Below are positions 16,452-25,738 of a stretch of DNA of 64,000 bases, piece by piece. A program made the translations under genes and the position numbers. This DNA comes from Tropicimonas marinistellae. GTDB lineage: Bacteria > Pseudomonadota > Alphaproteobacteria > Rhodobacterales > Rhodobacteraceae. Every line of letters begins with the position of its first letter. The first letter of the stretch is position 1. Location of the stretch: NCBI RefSeq assembly GCF_001509585.1, contig NZ_LNCI01000002.1, positions 434,001 to 498,000 of the forward strand. The letters run 5' to 3'. Below the pieces are notes generated by a model, which saw only the letters and a list, made by a program, of their open reading frames with translations, was not told the DNA's origin and made no database searches.

Positions 16452-19400
16452 ATGGAGAAGCTGCAGATCAATCTGTTCGGGGTCTTTCAGGCGAGCGCCG
16501 ATGGCGTGCCGATCCGGATGCCGACCCGCCGGGTCGAGTTGATCCTTGCCCTTCTGGCGCTTTCTCCGGACAAGGCGGCAAGCCGATCATACCTCGCGTC
16601 ACTGCTGTGGCCCGGTCAGGAAGATGCTCAGGCACGCGCTTCGCTACGGCAGGCGATCTTCCGGCTGCGTGGCGCGCTCGGCACGGTTCACGCACCTGCT
16701 CTGGAAGCGACAACGGGATGGATCAAGCTGCGGCGAGAGGCCATCGTGCTCGATATCGACGCCATCACGGAGCAGCTGGACGAAGCGGCCAATCCACCAG
16801 AAGGCCTTCCGCTCGACGGCCTGACCGGATTCGAACCGGAAATCGAGGAAATCCTCGATATCGCGCGCGCCGATTTGCGCCGCAGGCTCGTGGCTTGGTT
16901 CGTCTCCGCGTCGCAACGTGCAGGACAGGACCGGCGTTTTTCCGATCTGGAACGGCATGCCCGGCGCAGGCTCGCCTTGGAACCCTATGACGAGGCAGCT
17001 TTGCGTGACCTGATGGCCGCGCTTTGGCGACAGGGGCGGCGTAACACTGCTCTGCAAGCTTTCCGCGATATCAGCCAGCGTATCCGCACCGACCTGTCGG
17101 TCGCAGTCGAACCAGAAACGCTGGAACTGTACCAATCGATCCGGAGTGCGAGCGTGCGGCAGCCCGAATTCGCGCACGATGCGGAGTTGCAGAACGACCA
17201 GGCAGTAATGGGCACGCCCATTGGATCTGCCAGCGATAAGCCACCCGAAGCGCCGCGCGACGACGCGATACAGGCTCCCGTACACCTGCGCCACCTCGCC
17301 GCGATCCACATCGTCTCCGAGCGATTGCGCGTCGCGCTGCGAGATCCCGATCCGGAGACCGCAGAATCCGGCAGTGGTGCTGCGGTCGCCGATATCGAAG
17401 CGGTGATCATACGCGAAGGCGGCGAGATCATTGGCCGGACCGGGCATCATGTTTCCGCCGTCTTCGGTGCCCGACGACCGGACGAGAGCCCGGCGCTTTC
17501 AGCGGCGCTTGCGGGTTTCGAGATTGCCGGTCGGGATTGCGCCGTCGGGATTCATGCCGGTGCCGGATTGATCGGTGCGCAATCCGAGACTTTTCCGCTT
17601 GTCTACGTTTCGCAATCGCTGGCGGCGTCGACCGGCACCGGACAGGTGTTGGTCACCGCGGAGGTCGAAACCGCGTGCCGTGGCGCGTTTGCGATGTCGG
17701 AGGTACCGCCGTTGGCCGAGGAAGCAGGCGGGCCGGATACACCGGTCTGGCAGCTCGATCGCGAAACCTCCGCCCGTGGCGGGTTCGACATTCGAATGGC
17801 GCGCGGACTCGGTCACTTCTGCGGACGTGGGCGGGAGTTGGCCATACTCGGTGAGATCGCCGCGCAGGACGGCGCCCGGGTCGCCGTGGTGATCGGGGAA
17901 GGCGGGATTGGAAAGTCGCGGCTCGTGCATGAATTCCTCATGAAGCTTCGCCCCGCAATGCTGCTTCGCGTTCAGTTCAGCCGAAGCGAAGAAGGGGGCG
18001 GACTCGGGCGATTCGCGTCGATTCTGCACACCCTGCTGAACGCAGAGCCGGACATACCGGGGCGACAGTTGTTGGAGATACTTGTTGACCGGCTGTCAGT
18101 GCCGGAGGTTGCACAACGCATCCGACCCGCACTTGCCGCCATTCTGGGGGAGCGCGAGACGATGCGCCCGTGGCTCGATTTGGCCCGTGGACGGCGCATG
18201 CAGGCGCTGGCAGATGCCATTCTGACAGTGATTGAAGCCTTCGCGGGGCGGGGCGCAGTGCTTCTGGTCGAGGATGCGCATTGGGCGGACGAGGATGCGG
18301 GCCTATTGCTTGAACGCATTGCGATTTCGCTTCATGCGGCCGGTCCGATGGCGATCGTCACCATGAGATCCGGCCATGCAGAAGGGTGGGCCGGGCACGA
18401 TCACGTGCGGAGTCTGATGCTGCGCCCACTCGATGCGGACCTTGCCGGGACGCTGCTCGACGCATTTCAACTGCCGGATCCAACCCGCTCCGCCATCCTT
18501 GCGAAAGCCGGAGGAGTGCCACTGTTTCTGGAAGAACTCGCGCGCGCGGCTGCGACCGATGCGTCGCTGATTGACGCGACCGCCGCCACTGACGATGGCC
18601 GTCCGCCGGTGTCAGAGATCCCGGTTGCCCTGCGAGGCATCCTGTCCCACCGGATCGATTCATTGCATGGCGCGGCCCGCAAGGCGCTTGACGCCGCAGC
18701 TGTCCTTGGCGCCGAGCCGACCGACGAATTGCTCGCCGCCCTGTGCGGCCTGCGGCGCGAGGCCTTCGATGCCGCGATCACGACGCTGGCAGATGCCGAC
18801 CTATTGTACTGCATCCGCACGTTTCCAAAGCGAACCTACGCCTTCAAACACGCCCTGATCCAGGATGCGGCCTATCTCGGTATTCCACCTGGCAGGCGCG
18901 CGGAACTGCATGCTGCGGTGGTCGCGGCGCATGATGATCCGGGAGGCGGTGCGTCAGTGGAGACTGCGGCGCTGGCTCGCCACGCATTGGACGGCGGCCT
19001 GCCCGAGCGAGCCATCGATTTCGCCATGCGTGCAGCGCGATTGGCAGCAGAAGACTCCGCCTATGCCTTGGCAAATCGGATGACCGACCTTGCGCTGGAC
19101 GCGATCGGCAGACTGGATCCGACCGAAACCCTGCTCCGCATCGAAGCCGACATTCTGACTTGGCGGCGCGCGCTCCTTTGGCCGTTGGCACAGCAGCAAA
19201 AAATGCTGGCCGGCCTCGCACGCGCGGAGGTCATTGCGCGGGACCTCGGTGATGATCGGCGGCTCGCCGAGGTTTGTATTCACCGAGCCTACCTGCATTC
19301 CGACGATGGCAAGTCAGATATTGGGCTTGGCTATTGTGCGATGGCACAAGCCGCCGCGTCTCGGGCCGACGACAAACGGCTCGTGGCGGAGTCCGCCCTG

Positions 19401-20171
19401 GCCAAGTGCCAGATCCTCTCCCTTCAGGGTAAAATGCAGGCGGCGAGACGCGCCATCAGTGACCACGTCAACGATTGGGAGGAGCGCAAGGACGCACTCG
19501 ACGGACTTCTGGTCACACGTTACGTCATGCTTCACTTCCACCTGGCACGCATCGCTGCCGCGTTGGGGGAGGGGGGCACGGCCTGGAGCCACATCGAACG
19601 TGCAGCCGCTGTCGCGATAGAAACCAGGCGACCGGTGGACAGGTACGTTGCGTGTCGGGTGATCGGCGAGGTCTGCGCAATGACCGGCGAGAGTAACAAG
19701 GCAATCCACGTGTTCGAGACAACAAGAGAAATTGCCGTGAAAGCCGAACTCCCTGCCTATGTCGCGTGGGCCGAGGCCGAAATCGCCGAACTGTCCCTTG
19801 AGACCGATGCGCGTGAATCCGCTATTCAGACGCTGAAGAGGCTGTCGCCCACCGACAATGATCAACTTGTCAGGATCGCCCAGGTAAAGGCCCGAGCCGC
19901 CTTGGCGTGTTCGGCATCTGCGCAGGATAAAGGTGCGGTCGCGGGAGTTGCCAGCGCCCTTCGCGACGCAAAGGCGCTCGCGATGCCGGCCATTTGCATC
20001 AGCCTGCACCGGGATTTGGCGAACCGGCTCTGCGACACGGCGCCGGAAGAGGCCTTGGAGCACGCGAAGGCGGCAAACGAGATCCTGACCGAAGAAAAGT
20101 ATGCCGACGCTGCGCCACCAAATCCGGCGATGGTTGACAGGTTGGTTCGGGCGCTTCGCCGAGACCGCTGA
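16452..20171 (+). CDS. BTAD/AfsR-like regulator with degenerate cyclase, ATPase and TPR domains
   Basis: This 1239-residue protein starts with a winged-helix and bacterial transcriptional activator segment (MEKLQINLFGVFQ to about residue 230, with LRQAIFRLRGALG). A cyclase-homology segment follows (about 275-430) that lacks the usual metal aspartates. Next comes a STAND-type ATPase with Walker A GEGGIGKSR (about 482-490) and Walker B VLLVEDAHWADED. The C-terminus (about 800-1239) is a helical TPR-like repeat region. Such SARP/LuxR-like proteins act as signal-integrating ATP-driven regulators. No C-terminal LuxR helix-turn-helix is seen. Targets are unknown; the GNAT gene just upstream is the only probable operon partner. 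Confidence 0.85.
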   Translation: MEKLQINLFGVFQASADGVPIRMPTRRVELILALLALSPDKAASRSYLASLLWPGQEDAQARASLRQAIFRLRGALGTVHAPALEATTGWIKLRREAIVLDIDAITEQLDEAANPPEGLPLDGLTGFEPEIEEILDIARADLRRRLVAWFVSASQRAGQDRRFSDLERHARRRLALEPYDEAALRDLMAALWRQGRRNTALQAFRDISQRIRTDLSVAVEPETLELYQSIRSASVRQPEFAHDAELQNDQAVMGTPIGSASDKPPEAPRDDAIQAPVHLRHLAAIHIVSERLRVALRDPDPETAESGSGAAVADIEAVIIREGGEIIGRTGHHVSAVFGARRPDESPALSAALAGFEIAGRDCAVGIHAGAGLIGAQSETFPLVYVSQSLAASTGTGQVLVTAEVETACRGAFAMSEVPPLAEEAGGPDTPVWQLDRETSARGGFDIRMARGLGHFCGRGRELAILGEIAAQDGARVAVVIGEGGIGKSRLVHEFLMKLRPAMLLRVQFSRSEEGGGLGRFASILHTLLNAEPDIPGRQLLEILVDRLSVPEVAQRIRPALAAILGERETMRPWLDLARGRRMQALADAILTVIEAFAGRGAVLLVEDAHWADEDAGLLLERIAISLHAAGPMAIVTMRSGHAEGWAGHDHVRSLMLRPLDADLAGTLLDAFQLPDPTRSAILAKAGGVPLFLEELARAAATDASLIDATAATDDGRPPVSEIPVALRGILSHRIDSLHGAARKALDAAAVLGAEPTDELLAALCGLRREAFDAAITTLADADLLYCIRTFPKRTYAFKHALIQDAAYLGIPPGRRAELHAAVVAAHDDPGGGASVETAALARHALDGGLPERAIDFAMRAARLAAEDSAYALANRMTDLALDAIGRLDPTETLLRIEADILTWRRALLWPLAQQQKMLAGLARAEVIARDLGDDRRLAEVCIHRAYLHSDDGKSDIGLGYCAMAQAAASRADDKRLVAESALAKCQILSLQGKMQAARRAISDHVNDWEERKDALDGLLVTRYVMLHFHLARIAAALGEGGTAWSHIERAAAVAIETRRPVDRYVACRVIGEVCAMTGESNKAIHVFETTREIAVKAELPAYVAWAEAEIAELSLETDARESAIQTLKRLSPTDNDQLVRIAQVKARAALACSASAQDKGAVAGVASALRDAKALAMPAICISLHRDLANRLCDTAPEEALEHAKAANEILTEEKYADAAPPNPAMVDRLVRALRRDR

Positions 20172-20182
20172 GGCAAACTGGC

Positions 20183-20196
20183 GAGGTGTACACCTC
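20183..20196. repeat. 14-bp perfect palindrome GAGGTGTACACCTC
   Basis: A perfect palindrome lies 11 bases beyond the stop of the BTAD/ATPase gene and about 140 bases before the IS3 fragment. It is not followed by a T-run. It resembles a repressor operator that may have lost its promoter when the insertion sequence entered, but this is speculative. Confidence 0.4.
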
Positions 20197-20337
20197 CTGT
20201 ATGACCGATTTGCGATAGCGGCATGTCTCAACGCCGCGGGTGCGTTTCTTCATGTCGGTCTTTGGGTCGTTTGTCGGGGCAATGTCCCACCGTCGCCGCC
20301 GCCTCGGGATCGCCTGCCTCAAGTGTCGTGGAGCGCA

Positions 20338-20619
20338 TAAAACTGCCCCAGTTTGTCCCTCAGATACAATGAGAATCAGCGGATTTGATACTGATTGGAT
20401 GGGTTGAGCAAACGCGCCCAAGGCGGAGCCCTGGTATAGATCAAGCGTCCGGCGCGCTTCAGTGGGCGTTTGGTTTCCTAGCGACGAGTGCGACCTGATC
20501 TGGTTGTTGTCGTAAAGCCTTAGCGCCAGCGTTCGCCGGGCGTCATTGAAGCGATAGAACAACTCTTCGTTTAGCAGGTCGTCCAGAAGGCTGTCATTGA
20601 ATGGCGCGATGCGCTTCAA
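20338..20619 (-). pseudogene. IS3-family transposase OrfB, C-terminal fragment
   Basis: Minus-strand translation from 20619 gives FNDSLLDDLLNEELFYRFND, then YDNNQIRSHSSLGNQTPTEA, the standard C-terminal DDE region (with the catalytic Glu environment DELLNE replaced by DDLLNE) of IS3-type OrfB transposases. The upstream two thirds of the gene are missing. The end near AAAACTGCCCCAGTTTGTCC (about 20340) may be the outer IS end. It marks the left border of the hydrogenase/sulfur island. An OrfA fragment of the same strand lies at 45840-46083 on the other side. Confidence 0.72.
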
Positions 20620-20994
20620 AAGTTAATCGGCTGACTGTCCATGAAGCAGGGGGGACCTCATGGAGGGATTTGAGCATCTACTTGTTTCGCCCCAACTCAT
20701 CATTGACCACGCCTGTCGTTCCCCGCCGCGTTCGCTTCGCGCCTGCGGAGGCTCTCAAGGATTATCTTGACCACGAAAAACGCGAGCGCGATGAAAACAG
20801 TGGCGGGTCCTCGGGTACGTCACCACGCCCGAAGGCGCGATGCGGCTCACATCCACCAAAACCAGGGTCTGCGACGTAACCGGGAAACAGTGGCATCCGG
20901 CTCCGGCCCCCAGTCAGGCATTTCTGAATTGTCTGCTCCATGAGATGGCGGCCTCCACCGCCAGGCGGAAGGTGCGCCGGGAGGGGGATCGAAC
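20620..20994. other. Intergenic debris, no intact gene
   Basis: About 375 bases between the IS3 fragment and the mini-ORFs of the replication-like remnant. No ORF with convincing composition was found. A minus-strand peptide with MPLFPGYV near 20890 recalls NusG/RfaH N-termini but is interrupted and too short to call. Confidence 0.4.
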
Positions 20995-21099
20995 ATGACC
21001 CATTCGACAAACCTCGATGTTGTCGCGCTCCACCGACTGCGGGAGTGGCTCGATCTGCTGGTGCTGGTGAGCATGGTTGCGGAGGGCCGTGGGCGATGA
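20995..21099 (+). CDS. Small protein, 34 residues, overlapping mini-ORF 1
   Basis: ATG at 20995 follows GGGAGGGGG (about 20980-20988) and opens 34 codons, MTHSTNLDVVALHRLREW onward, to TGA at 21097-21099. That stop overlaps the next ATG (21096). Together with the following two ORFs it forms a tightly overlapping string typical of mobile-element replication or regulation modules. No domain is recognised. Translation is likely because of the strong ribosome-binding site and overlaps. Confidence 0.42.
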   Translation: MTHSTNLDVVALHRLREWLDLLVLVSMVAEGRGR

Positions 21100-21221
21100 A
21101 GCCTGAAGCCGAACGGTTCCTGAAGGTGCTGTTCCGGGATTTCGACCCCGGCCTCGAAGCGCCGGTGCTGATGGTCCCACGGGGAAAGGGGTACTACCCC
21201 CAACCATCCATAAAGCGGTGA
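21096..21221 (+). CDS. Small protein, 41 residues, overlapping mini-ORF 2
   Basis: ATG at 21096 overlaps the preceding stop (ATGA), and TGA at 21219-21221 overlaps the next GTG start. The product starts MKPEAERFLKVLFRDFDPGL and ends early after PRGKGYYPQPSIKR. It may be a truncated or frameshifted N-terminal part of the helicase-like protein that follows. Not recognised as a family. Confidence 0.4.
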   Translation: MKPEAERFLKVLFRDFDPGLEAPVLMVPRGKGYYPQPSIKR

Positions 21222-21544
21222 CGGTGTTGTACTGCCAGTTGGAGGACGACCACGCCATGGTGGAGCGGGCGGTTCGGGCGGCGGCACAGGCGCGGCACAT
21301 GGAGGACGGCGACATGGTGAAGCCGCTCCGGGCCGTGGGCCGGGACGTGCTGCACGAGGTCATGAAGCTGGCGCGGGACCGGTCGATGCAGATGATCGTC
21401 ATGGACGCCGAGAGCCGGACGCCGGTCGTGAAGCGGGAGATCGAAGAAAAGTTCCGGCAACTGATCACGCAGAGCGGCGCGGACGTGGTGGTCTTCGACC
21501 CGTTGGCAGTGTTCTACGGCAGCCCGCTAGTGACCATGGAATGA
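21218..21544 (+). CDS. Fragment of a RepA/DnaB-like AAA ATPase from a mobile element
   Basis: This 108-residue frame (GTG start at 21218) contains TVLYCQLEDDHAMVERAVRA and GADVVVFDPLAVFYG. These match the Walker B-side strands of RepA-like AAA ATPases (LYIALED and D.vv.DPL patterns). The Walker A strand that should precede them is absent, so the protein is incomplete. With the two overlapping mini-ORFs it looks like the remnant of a plasmid or integrative-element replication module left beside the IS sequences. Confidence 0.45.
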   Translation: MTVLYCQLEDDHAMVERAVRAAAQARHMEDGDMVKPLRAVGRDVLHEVMKLARDRSMQMIVMDAESRTPVVKREIEEKFRQLITQSGADVVVFDPLAVFYGSPLVTME

Positions 21545-21581
21545 CCTGAAACCTGAAGGACATGACGAAGGCCATACTATC

Positions 21582-22124
21582 TCACGCGCGTCGGCACAGG
21601 TGCCAGTGCCGGCGGTCGATCCGCGCCACGTTGCCCCACGCATGAAAGTCCCCCAAGCCCAGCGCCCGAAATTCGCTGACCGCGCCGATGGCTGTTCCGC
21701 GCCTGTTAGCAACCGGGTTTCCTTTTTCGCACGATAACTCCTCCCACCACGACAACCACTTTTTCACTGTCCTACCAGTTTGGCTCATCGTGGCCGGGGA
21801 GAAGCGTTTTCGATACCTCTCGTCTTTGTAGGTCGCGACCCGTGGGGAACCGGCGTTTGGAAATTCCGCGTCCAGCAATCGGTTCAATTGGTCGTGTTTA
21901 GCAGCGCGTTCGGCGTAGGCGAGCCTGTCTGGTGGAAATTGGCCATTCAGAGTTTTGTCAGAGCAACTTGGCATGTCACGGGGCAGGGGGCTGACTAGCG
22001 CCCCCAGATGGCAAAACGTGACCCAGCCAAATGCTTTAAGACGAGCCGAGAGATCATCCGCCTGGCTGTGATGCTCTACGTTCGCTTCCATTTGGCGCTC
22101 CGAAATGTCTAGGACCTGTTGCAC
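21582..22124 (-). CDS. Hypothetical protein, 180 residues
   Basis: A minus-strand frame from ATG at 22124 has protein-like composition without frameshift over 180 residues (for example ADDLSARLKAFGWVTFCHLG and GRTVKKWLSWWEEL). No family is recognised. Its start lies inside the left part of the IS6-type transposase remnant, so its N-terminus may be an artefact of that insertion. It could be a host gene interrupted by the IS element or a chance frame. Confidence 0.35.
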   Translation of the reverse strand: MQQVLDISERQMEANVEHHSQADDLSARLKAFGWVTFCHLGALVSPLPRDMPSCSDKTLNGQFPPDRLAYAERAAKHDQLNRLLDAEFPNAGSPRVATYKDERYRKRFSPATMSQTGRTVKKWLSWWEELSCEKGNPVANRRGTAIGAVSEFRALGLGDFHAWGNVARIDRRHWHLCRRA

Positions 22125-22714
22125 GAGCGCGGCGTCGATGTCAGCCGTAGATCCGTCCGTTTCTGTGGCATCAGTTCAGCCCGATGTTCGCCTCCGAAAT
22201 CCGCAAGAAACGCGCCGAGCGTTTTCGTTCCGGACCGCAGTGGCGGTGGCGTTTGGACGAGATGTTCGTGAAGATCAACGCCGAACGCCACTACCTGTGG
22301 CGGTCGGTAGGCCACTAAGGTGAGGTCCTGGAAAGTTTCGTGACGAAGAGGCGCGACAAGAAGGCGGCATTGAAATTCCTCAAGAAAACAATGCGCCGCT
22401 ACGGTCGACCGGAGACCGTCGTAGCTGATCTGCTTCGCTCTTACGGCGCGGACTTGAAGGATATTGGCGCTTCGGCACTGCAAGAAACTGGCAGTTGGCT
22501 GAGCAACCGGGCGGAGAGTTCGCACCTGCCGTTCCGACGACGAGAGCGGGCGATGCATCGCTTCCGGCGATTGCGAAGTCTGCAGAAACTCGCCGCCGTC
22601 CACGCCTCTGTCTTCAACCATTTCAACTCGGAGCGAAGCTTCTACTCACGGGCCAACTTCAAGCTGAACCGTGCTGCCGCTCTCGCCGAGCGGCGCGGTC
22701 GCTGCGCGGCATAA
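22113..22714 (+). pseudogene. IS6-family transposase, frameshifted and with an in-frame stop
   Basis: Three segments rebuild an IS6/IS26-type transposase. DLLHERGVDVSRRSVRF at 22113-22163 is in one frame. WHQFSPMFASEIRKKRAERF to WRWRLDEMFVKI to LWRSVGH is in another from 22166. After a TAA stop at 22316-22318 the text continues in frame as GEVLESFVTKRRDKKAALKF to the C-terminus at 22714. The frameshift is at 22164-22165. The DDE residues DEM, VADLLRSY (usual Asp followed by G/L) and ESSHLPFRRRE are recognisable. The N-terminal part is missing. It borders the HdrD/GlpC-like gene and suggests IS-mediated assembly of the island. Confidence 0.82.
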
Positions 22715-22841
22715 GGGACAGCCATCCTGTCCTTGCGTAGACTGGTGCGAATTGGTCTGGCACCACCCTTTGCCGCATTCTTTGATCTTAGTACTTGACG
22801 TAGTGTTAGCTGCGGATCGCGACAGCTGTGGGGAGACAGGC

Positions 22842-24137
22842 ATGGGCGCACATTCTCGCGGAAATACACTCGATTTCCTGAAAGTGGCCAACGACCTGTT
22901 GCCCGACGGCGCCAGCTACGACGCCTGCGTTGGCTGCGGTATCTGTGCCTCGGGATGTCCCGCGTCGGGACTTTTTGGCATGGATCCGCGCCGCTTCATC
23001 AATATGGCTATGCTCGGCATGAACGAGGAGCTTTCCACCACGCCTTGGGTCTGGGCCTGCACGCAGTGCAAGCGCTGCGCCTATCTCTGCCCCATGGGGA
23101 TCGACGTCTCGCAATTGGTCGGGGCGGCGCGCGGCGCCTGGGCGACCGAGGACAAGCCCAAGGGGATCGTTCGCTCTTGCGCGGCGCAGAAGCTCGACGA
23201 GAGCACGAGCGCGATGGGGCTGATGTCGGAGGACTTCGTCGAGATCGTCGAGGAGACGCTTGAGGAGTTGCACGAAAACCAGCCGCGCTTTGCCGATCTG
23301 AAGGTGCCGATCGACAAGAAGGGCGCGAAATTCGTCATCAACCAGAACTCGCGCGAACCGGCGGTGGAGCCGGAGGAAATGGCGCCGCTGTGGAAAATCC
23401 TCGACTATGTCGGCGCGGACTGGACCTATTCTTCCAAGGGCTGGGCGGCGGAAAACTTTTGCATGTTCACCGGTGACCTCGACGCCTGGAAAGAGATGGT
23501 CGAGACCCGGGTCGATGCCATGAATGCGCTGGAAAGCGAGATCTGGATCAACACTGAATGCGGGCATTCCTTCTTCACCATCTGGCAGGGGATCGAGAAG
23601 TTCGGCCTAAAGGCCAATTTCGAGGCCGAGAGCCTCGTGACCTATTACGCCCAGTGGATCCGAGAGGGGAAACTGCCGGTCAACTCGGACTGGAACAAGG
23701 ACAACCTGAAATTCACCGTTCAGGACCCCTGTCAGCTCGTCCGGAAATCCATCGGCGATCGGGCGGCGGACGACCTGCGTTTCGTGGTCAAAAAACTGGT
23801 CGGCGAAGAGAACTTCATCGACATGCAACCCTGCCGGAGCGCCAACTACTGCTGTGGCGGCGGGGGCGGCTTCCTGCAGGCGGGCATGGCCAATGAACGC
23901 CGCGCCTACGGCAAGCGCAAGTTCGACCAGGTGATCGCCACCGAGGCCGATTACGTGCTGACCCCCTGCCACAACTGCCACTCGCAGATCGAAGATGTCG
24001 GCGAGCACTATGGCGGGGCCTATACGGTCACCCATCTGTGGACGTTGATCTGCCTGTCGCTCGGCCTCCTTGGTCCGGATGAGCGCAAATACCTTGGTCC
24101 TGAGTTGGCCGACGTCAACTTGCCGGAAGAGGATTGA
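22842..24137 (+). CDS. glpC: HdrD/GlpC-like iron-sulfur oxidoreductase subunit
   Basis: This 431-residue protein carries two N-terminal [4Fe-4S] sites, CVGCGICASGCP and CTQCKRCAYLCP. A C-terminal CCG domain follows with DPCQL, NYCCGGGGGF and CHNCH at the canonical spacing. An upstream half-site, TECGHSFF, is weaker. Members transfer electrons from a dehydrogenase to quinone or to disulfides. GlpA and GlpB follow with overlapping genes, so the simplest role is the membrane-associated electron-transfer subunit of a three-subunit glycerol-3-phosphate dehydrogenase. The CCG domain is closer in look to HdrD/DsrK than to E. coli GlpC, which leaves disulfide reduction open. ATG at 22842 is preceded by GGGGAGACAGG. 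Confidence 0.78.
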   Translation: MGAHSRGNTLDFLKVANDLLPDGASYDACVGCGICASGCPASGLFGMDPRRFINMAMLGMNEELSTTPWVWACTQCKRCAYLCPMGIDVSQLVGAARGAWATEDKPKGIVRSCAAQKLDESTSAMGLMSEDFVEIVEETLEELHENQPRFADLKVPIDKKGAKFVINQNSREPAVEPEEMAPLWKILDYVGADWTYSSKGWAAENFCMFTGDLDAWKEMVETRVDAMNALESEIWINTECGHSFFTIWQGIEKFGLKANFEAESLVTYYAQWIREGKLPVNSDWNKDNLKFTVQDPCQLVRKSIGDRAADDLRFVVKKLVGEENFIDMQPCRSANYCCGGGGGFLQAGMANERRAYGKRKFDQVIATEADYVLTPCHNCHSQIEDVGEHYGGAYTVTHLWTLICLSLGLLGPDERKYLGPELADVNLPEED

Positions 24138-24142
24138 GTGCC

Positions 24143-25738
24143 ATGTCTGCACGGGTTTACGAAACCGAGGTTCTCGTCATCGGTGGTGGTGCGACCGGAT
24201 CGGGTGTCATGCGTGACCTTGCCCTGCGGGGGATCAACTGCATCCTGATCGACCGCAAGGATCTGAACGCGGGCGCTTCGGGCGGTAACCACGGCTTGCT
24301 TCACAGCGGCGGTCGCTATGCTACCGCCGATGCGGAGACCGCAGCAGAGTGTCGGCGCGAAGGCGAGATCCTCAAACGTCTTGCACCGGAATGTATTGAC
24401 GATTGCGGCGGGTTGTTCGTCGCCGTGGAAGGGGACGACCCGGAGTTCGCCAACAAGTTCCCCGAGCATTGCGCCGGTGCGGGTATTCCCAGCGAGGCGT
24501 TGACGGCGGCCGAGGCACGCGAGCGCGAACCGGCGCTCCCCGAGAATATCATCGCCGCCTATGCCGTGCCCGACGCCACGATCGACCCGTTCCGGATCGT
24601 GCTGGAGAATGTCGGCCATGCCGAGCGCCTGAATGACAGCATCTACCTGCCGCATACCGAGATCGAAGGCTTCGAGATCAACGACGCTACGATAACGAAA
24701 GCGCTTTGCCGGGACCGTCGCAGCGGCGAGCCTGTCGAGATCCGCGCGCGCCAGTTCGTCAATGCCAGTGGCGCCTGGGCAGAGAAGGTCGCCCGCCTTG
24801 CCGGCTGCTCCGATGTGAGCCTTCTCTATTCCAAGGGCACGCTCCTGATCAGCAACACGCGCGTGACCAATGGCGTCGTCAACCGCCTGCGCCTTCCCGA
24901 TGACGGCGATATTCTGGTGCCCGGGGGCACGGTCTCGTTGCTCGGCACTTCCTCGGTCACGGTCGATGACCCGGATGGCATCGCGCCTACGGTGCCGGAG
25001 GTGGACCGGATCCTTGCCGAGGGCGCGGCGATGCTGCCGGTGCTGAACGAGACCCGCTTCGTGCGCGCCTTTTCTGGCGTGCGGCCGCTGCTGAAATCGG
25101 CGGGTAGCGAGGCGGATGGGCGCAAGGCCAATCGGGGCTTTGAGCTTTTCGATCACGAGGATCAGGGGCTTTGCAATTTCGCCAGCGTCGCCGGAGGCAA
25201 GTTCACCACCTTCCGTCTGATGGCCGAGAAGGCCGGGGACCTCGTGGCCGGGCGGCTGGGCAATTCCGAGCCCTGCATGACCAACATCGAGCCGCTCCCT
25301 TCAGGCGATGCGTTGCGCTGGACCGAACCGGGTGCGGCGGCGCGCGACTGGTACAGGCGGGCCGATCCCGCCGACATGGTCCTGTGCGAATGCGAGATGG
25401 TCGCGCGGTCGGCAGTCGATACGATCCTCGCGGATGCGCCCGGCGCAGAGGACCATATGAGCTTGAAGGCCATTGCCCTGCGCAGCCGGATCGGCAAGGG
25501 CGCCTGCCAGGGCGCGTTCTGCGCGATGCGGGTTACCTCGCATCTCTACGATCGCAACGTCTATGACAGCCCGGACGGGCTCCGCCAGATGCGGGATTTC
25601 GTCAAAGAACGCTACAAGGGAGTCCGACCGGTTCTGTGGGGGGCGCAGATGCCACAGACGGAGCTTGCCGAGATCCTGCATTGCGGATTGGCCGGGATGG
25701 ATCTGGCCGCCGCCGAAGAGGGGGCCGACAGCAAATGA
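24143..25738 (+). CDS. glpA: Anaerobic glycerol-3-phosphate dehydrogenase subunit A
   Basis: This 531-residue FAD enzyme begins with the Rossmann motif VLVIGGGATGSG and contains GGNHGLLHSGGRYA, typical of GlpA/GlpD. The C-terminal third has a BFD-like [2Fe-2S] domain with cysteines in VLCECEMV and GACQGAFCAMR. It oxidises sn-glycerol-3-phosphate to dihydroxyacetone phosphate and passes electrons through GlpB/GlpC to quinone. The ATG at 24143 is chosen over the TTG at 24134 that overlaps the upstream stop. The stop overlaps the GlpB start (ATGA at 25735-25738). No glycerol kinase or transporter gene is nearby. Confidence 0.9.
   Translation: MSARVYETEVLVIGGGATGSGVMRDLALRGINCILIDRKDLNAGASGGNHGLLHSGGRYATADAETAAECRREGEILKRLAPECIDDCGGLFVAVEGDDPEFANKFPEHCAGAGIPSEALTAAEAREREPALPENIIAAYAVPDATIDPFRIVLENVGHAERLNDSIYLPHTEIEGFEINDATITKALCRDRRSGEPVEIRARQFVNASGAWAEKVARLAGCSDVSLLYSKGTLLISNTRVTNGVVNRLRLPDDGDILVPGGTVSLLGTSSVTVDDPDGIAPTVPEVDRILAEGAAMLPVLNETRFVRAFSGVRPLLKSAGSEADGRKANRGFELFDHEDQGLCNFASVAGGKFTTFRLMAEKAGDLVAGRLGNSEPCMTNIEPLPSGDALRWTEPGAAARDWYRRADPADMVLCECEMVARSAVDTILADAPGAEDHMSLKAIALRSRIGKGACQGAFCAMRVTSHLYDRNVYDSPDGLRQMRDFVKERYKGVRPVLWGAQMPQTELAEILHCGLAGMDLAAAEEGADSK

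Noticed and set aside
22758-22774. Sigma-54-like promoter TGGCAC...TTTGC before the HdrD/GlpC-like gene
   Set aside because: The GG and GC elements are 13 bases apart; sigma-54 promoters need 12. A one-base change in spacing normally abolishes function.
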